A stretch of 9,153 nucleotides of DNA, taken from the NCBI GenBank assembly GCA_050330055.1, contig JBHJOF010000126.1, positions 1-9,153 of the forward strand. Direction: 5' to 3'. How positions within the stretch are numbered: position 1 is the first letter of the stretch; each line of letters begins with the position of its first letter. A program made the position numbers and the translations under genes. The notes under the pieces are model-generated. The model made no database searches. It had not been told where the DNA came from and saw nothing but the letters and a program-made list of their open reading frames with translations. Source of the DNA: JBHJOF01 sp050330055 (GTDB lineage Bacteria; Pseudomonadota; Alphaproteobacteria; Kiloniellales; JAKSDN01). Shown in pieces: positions 6,171 through 9,153 of the stretch.

Positions 6171-6369
6171 GGCGCCGGTTCCGAAGGGCTCTGATCGGCG
6201 CCAGGATGAGCGGGCGCCAGGTCCCTTGTCACGTTAAATCCGCTGGCATTCTGCGGCGCCTGGCGGCGCGGCACGCCCGCTTCTGGCTTCGGAGCGCGTC
6301 GCTGCGTCTGTTCGGCAATGCATATGGTGTGAGCCGCCAGGTTCCGGACGGTTGAACTCCAGACTGCTC

Positions 6370-7356
6370 CTACACCGACGGATTGTGCTCAGAGGATTCA
6401 AGAATACTTCGGGCTGACTGCAGCGCATCCCAGAATGCATCGTGAACTGGCCGTGGAATACCGGCCTCACGAAGCAGCTGGATAACTGACGCCGAACCGC
6501 CATGCTGGATCGTGCTCTGAATCGACTCGGAGCGCACTGTGGTTGAGACCGATAACGCCACTCCGAAGAACGTAACCAGACCCGCGCGAAGAGCATCCAG
6601 GAGGAAGAGATGGCTGAGCTTCCCATCTCGCTGCAAACATTGGGATATGGCCGGGAGTTGAGACACGGGCGCCTTCCGAATCAATTCGAAGACAGCTGCC
6701 TGCTCCGCTTCGCCAGCGATCAGATCCGTGTAGTCCACCAGTTTGTAGGCTTGGGCCAACTTTTTGCGGGCTGCTTCGGACACATTCGAATAGAGAGTGA
6801 TGGCGATCTCGGCCGCCAGCCCATCGCGCTGCGCCAGTTTGTCCAGGACCCCGATCGAGTCTCCGAAGCGCTCGATCAGTGCATGACAAGCCGCCGGCGT
6901 CATTGGAGCCGCGGGGTTCTCCACAAGCACTTCGGCAACCGCCGAATCGCCAACCTCGCTGATTGCAAGCGCGAGCCCCTCGCTCATCGAGGCACGACGA
7001 GCCACCGCCACAAGCGCATTCTGCGAAATCGTCAGTACGAGTTGCTGCCACTCGGACTCGGAGAAGACCTCTGTGGTTTCAAGGAACGGGCAGGCGACCG
7101 AGTCGACATCGTGAGCGATCTTTAGAGCTATATCGCCCGGCAGGTGCTTAGCGTGGCGAACGGCCTTCGAGAGCGCGAGCCTTACCTGCTCGATGGCATC
7201 CTCGACCAGACAGCGGGCCAAAGCCTCGGCGGCGAGCCTCTCGGCAGCCGGCAGGTCGTCCAGCGAAAGACTTTCGCCGACATGACACGCAATCCGCACC
7301 CGGGCGTTTTCGCTCTTGCCCTCAAGCAGGCACGGATCTTCGAATTGCAGAACCAT
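6370..7356 (-). CDS. DUF2336 domain-containing protein
   Basis: A 328-residue, apparently soluble and mostly alpha-helical protein of the DUF2336 (COG5330) family, which is largely alphaproteobacterial and of unknown function. The recognisable block begins with HLPGDIALKIAHDVDSVACP (71-90), followed by the helical repeats ALVAVARRASMSEGLALAI (114-132) and AVAEVLVENPAAPMTPAA (139-156). The regular spacing of ARR, VSEA and NPAA-type motifs suggests HEAT-like repeats. No signal peptide, membrane helix or catalytic motif was seen. The ATG at 7356 lacks a clear Shine-Dalgarno. Base composition is visibly lower in GC than neighbouring genes: 33 of 60 for 6721-6780 against 44 of 60 for 5581-5640 in the EamA gene. 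This hints at a different history or weaker codon selection. It is divergent from the GGDEF-EAL gene, so co-regulation or a shared c-di-GMP pathway is possible but unproven. Confidence 0.85.
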   Translation of the reverse strand: MVLQFEDPCLLEGKSENARVRIACHVGESLSLDDLPAAERLAAEALARCLVEDAIEQVRLALSKAVRHAKHLPGDIALKIAHDVDSVACPFLETTEVFSESEWQQLVLTISQNALVAVARRASMSEGLALAISEVGDSAVAEVLVENPAAPMTPAACHALIERFGDSIGVLDKLAQRDGLAAEIAITLYSNVSEAARKKLAQAYKLVDYTDLIAGEAEQAAVFELIRKAPVSQLPAISQCLQRDGKLSHLFLLDALRAGLVTFFGVALSVSTTVRSESIQSTIQHGGSASVIQLLREAGIPRPVHDAFWDALQSARSILESSEHNPSV

Positions 7357-7673
7357 GGCTAAAGATCGAACTGACCCATTGGCCTAATAATTTGACTACG
7401 TACCGTTACGCAACTGTTAACAAGTGCGACGGGCCAGAGTGCAGATGCTGATGTGGACGACGCCACGGACAGCTCTATTCAGGCCTCCCATGGCTCTTCG
7501 TGATGTGTGCTTCGTCCTTGGCGCGCTTGCGGAAGCCAAGGCCGTAAGCCCCGGTTGCCTGGCCGAAGCGGTTGTCAGCCGCATGGGCCCGCCCGCTTCA
7601 CCACTTTTTAGTAAACCAAAGATATAGTTCTTAGGACTAGGTAGATCCTGTTCTCTTTCCGGGACGTCGGACC
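7357..7673. other. Divergent intergenic region between the DUF2336 and GGDEF-EAL genes
   Basis: These 317 bases must hold the promoters of two divergent genes. AT-rich patches occur at both ends (about 7380-7425 and 7600-7630), the least GC-rich DNA in the window. A weak plus-strand pair TTGACT (7392-7397) and TGTTAA (7415-7420) with 17 bases between them, and a weak minus-strand TATTAG (7389-7384), are visible. TATAGT at 7623-7628 lies closer to the GGDEF-EAL gene but has no convincing -35. GTTAAC forms a small palindrome near 7416-7421. A 45-codon frame, ATG 7490 to TAG 7627, crosses the middle with a mildly protein-like sequence (ALRDVCFVLGALAEAKAV) and an AGG six bases before its start. 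I do not consider it proven. No RNA gene was recognised. Confidence 0.4.
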
Positions 7674-9113
7674 ATGTACCCAGGCCCTGCAGGACGTGAG
7701 GCCGGCGAGTGCGAAAGCGTCAGATTGCTGCGGTTGTTCGAGCGTGACGATCGCGAGCTGCTACGGCGCGCACTGCACAGCAGCCAGGAACGGCTGCAGT
7801 GGCTCGCCCACTACGACAGCCTGACCGGGCTGGCCAATCGCAAGCTCTTCTTCGACCGGCTGCAGCAGGCGAGCGACGCCGCCTCGCGTGGCGGCCCGAG
7901 CTTCGCGCTTTTCCTGATCGAGCTCGACCTTCTCAAGGAGGTCAATGACATGCTCGGCCACTCGGCCGGCGACCGGGTGCTGACCGAGATCGGCCGCCGA
8001 CTGCAACGGCTGGCCCGCGCAACCGACAGCTATGGCCGCATCGGCAGCGACGGTTTCGCCGCCATCCTGCCCGGGATGCATTCGCATGCCGGCGCCCGGA
8101 CCGCCGCGGAAACGCTCTGCGAGGTAATCAAGGCGCCGATCCATATCGGCAGCAAGAGCGTGACCCTCGGCGCGTCGATCGGCGTCGCGCTGGCGCCGCT
8201 GCACGGCGCGACCAGTCGCGAGATCCTGGCCCAAGCGGACCGGGCGATGAGCAAGGCCAAATGCGGCAGCCGAGGCTACGAGATCGCCAGCAGCCGGGCG
8301 CGCGAGATGGACGAGATCAGCGCCGTGGCCATCGCCAGCGACATCGGCGCGGCGCTCGAGCGCAAGGAGCTGTTTCTCCAGTATCAGCCCAAGGTCAGTC
8401 TGCGCAGCGGCCGTCTCGCCGGCGTCGAGGCGCTGGCGCGCTGGAACAAGCCGGGCAGCGGGCTGATCGCGCCAGGCCAGTTCATCCCCGCCATCGAGCG
8501 CAGCGCGGCGATCGTGCCCGTCACCTTCGCCCTGCTCGACATGGCGCTCGACCAGATGAAGGCCTGGCGGGACCAGGGCTGGCGCATCCCGGTCTCGGTC
8601 AACCTCTCGGCCCGCATGTTGGACGACCATTCCCTGACCGCCCGGATCGCCGCCGCACTCGAGCGGCGGCGTCTGGACCCGAAACTGCTGACGCTGGAGA
8701 TGACCGAGACCTCGCTGATGCACGATCCGCCCAGGGCCAAGCGCGTGGTCGCCGGCCTGGCGGCCGCCGGGCTGTCGATCTCGATCGACGACTTCGGCTC
8801 AGGCTACAACTCGCTCCTGTTGCTGCGCGAGCTCGACATCCACGAGATCAAGCTCGACAAGGCCTTCGTCGACGGCCTGGGCTGCGCCAGCCGCGATGAA
8901 AGCATCATCCGTTGCGTCGCCACCCTCAGCAGCGGTTTCGCGATCGACCTGGTGGCCGAGGGCATCGAGGAGCGCGACAGCCTGGCGCGCCTGCAGAGCC
9001 TGGGCTGCGACCTGGGCCAGGGCTACTGCATCGCCCGGCCGATGGCGGCCGACGACCTCGCAGCCTGGTGGCGCGACTGGCAGGCGAACGGCAAGCCCTG
9101 TTTCACCGCCTAA
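7674..9113 (+). CDS. GGDEF-EAL protein, probable c-di-GMP phosphodiesterase
   Basis: A 479-residue protein with a short helical N-terminus (about 1-45), a GGDEF domain (45-205) and an EAL domain (225-470). The GGDEF signature is degenerate: GSDGF (124-128) lacks the catalytic Glu, and the usual first metal-binding Asp is Glu83 in IELDLLKEVND, so cyclase activity is unlikely. The RxxD inhibitory site survives (Arg115-Asp118), spaced from the signature as in active cyclases, so c-di-GMP or GTP might still bind. The EAL domain keeps Glu252 (GVEALARW), Asn310 (NLSAR), Glu342 (EMTE), Asp372-Asp373 (DDFGSGY), Lys393 (IKLDK), Glu429 (EGIE) and Gln449 (QGY). It should therefore hydrolyse c-di-GMP to pGpG. 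There is no membrane segment, signal peptide, PAS or receiver domain, so it is probably cytoplasmic. The ATG at 7674 has only a weak upstream GGGAC. An alternative TTG start a few codons inside cannot be excluded. Confidence 0.93.
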   Translation: MYPGPAGREAGECESVRLLRLFERDDRELLRRALHSSQERLQWLAHYDSLTGLANRKLFFDRLQQASDAASRGGPSFALFLIELDLLKEVNDMLGHSAGDRVLTEIGRRLQRLARATDSYGRIGSDGFAAILPGMHSHAGARTAAETLCEVIKAPIHIGSKSVTLGASIGVALAPLHGATSREILAQADRAMSKAKCGSRGYEIASSRAREMDEISAVAIASDIGAALERKELFLQYQPKVSLRSGRLAGVEALARWNKPGSGLIAPGQFIPAIERSAAIVPVTFALLDMALDQMKAWRDQGWRIPVSVNLSARMLDDHSLTARIAAALERRRLDPKLLTLEMTETSLMHDPPRAKRVVAGLAAAGLSISIDDFGSGYNSLLLLRELDIHEIKLDKAFVDGLGCASRDESIIRCVATLSSGFAIDLVAEGIEERDSLARLQSLGCDLGQGYCIARPMAADDLAAWWRDWQANGKPCFTA

Positions 9114-9153
9114 GTTCGAACCGTTTCGATCCGCTCAACTGGCCGCGGCGATG

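Noticed and set aside
5235..6194. 319-codon plus-strand frame antisense to the EamA gene
   Set aside because: Gln/Arg/His-rich low-complexity translation opposite a clear two-repeat membrane transporter.
6171..6369. tRNA or structured RNA between the EamA and DUF2336 genes
   Set aside because: No cloverleaf or T-arm pattern could be drawn. Only a 5-bp GCGCC/GGCGC hairpin (6256-6269) was found.
7391..7421. CtrA-type or other named regulator site near GTTAAC
   Set aside because: Only one TTAA half-site is present and the second is missing at the required spacing.
7761..8723. 320-codon minus-strand frame antisense to the GGDEF-EAL gene
   Set aside because: The opposite strand carries all EAL motifs. 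The antisense product has no recognisable domain.

Overview
The window is GC-rich, densely coding DNA that most resembles an alphaproteobacterium, probably of Rhodospirillales type. This is inferred from the gene set: yajC-secD-secF followed by an Mth938-like gene, a DUF815 ATPase beside yajC, a DUF2336 protein and a GGDEF-EAL protein. No rRNA, tRNA, CRISPR array or complete insertion sequence was recognised.

Layout. Positions 1-231 hold no gene I can name, only GC-rich hairpins and the possible last codons of a reading frame that enters from the left. Positions 232-3728 are a minus-strand operon read from right to left: yajC, secD, secF, then an Mth938-like gene. It encodes the accessory part of the Sec protein-export machinery. 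A good sigma70-like promoter lies just upstream of yajC. Divergent from it is a DUF815 AAA+ ATPase (3993-4880, plus) with its own candidate promoter. A nested inverted-repeat element (4909-5053) fills the gap between this gene and the convergent EamA/DMT-family transporter (5088-6170, minus). Next come a DUF2336 helical protein (6370-7356, minus), a relatively AT-rich divergent intergenic region of 317 bases, and a GGDEF-EAL protein (7674-9113, plus).

The most striking feature is secD. Its reading frame is complete and family-like from 3237 down to 1675 (about 519 residues) but carries one in-frame TAG at 2781-2779, just before the conserved IVRRRIDE motif. The sequence on both sides is intact and in the same frame. 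This is therefore a single nonsense change, a base-calling error or a readthrough site, not a decayed gene. TAG also ends secD itself, the DUF815 gene, the EamA gene and the DUF2336 gene, so genome-wide reassignment of TAG is unlikely.

The GGDEF-EAL protein has lost the GGDEF signature (it reads GSDGF) but keeps an RxxD inhibitory site and every EAL catalytic residue I could check. It should be a c-di-GMP phosphodiesterase with a non-catalytic, possibly regulatory, GGDEF domain. The divergently paired DUF2336 gene may belong to the same regulatory unit, which is inference from position only. I found no convincing wholly new multi-gene system here. The points worth checking are the secD stop, the palindromes and repeats around the sec operon, and the DUF2336/GGDEF-EAL pair.
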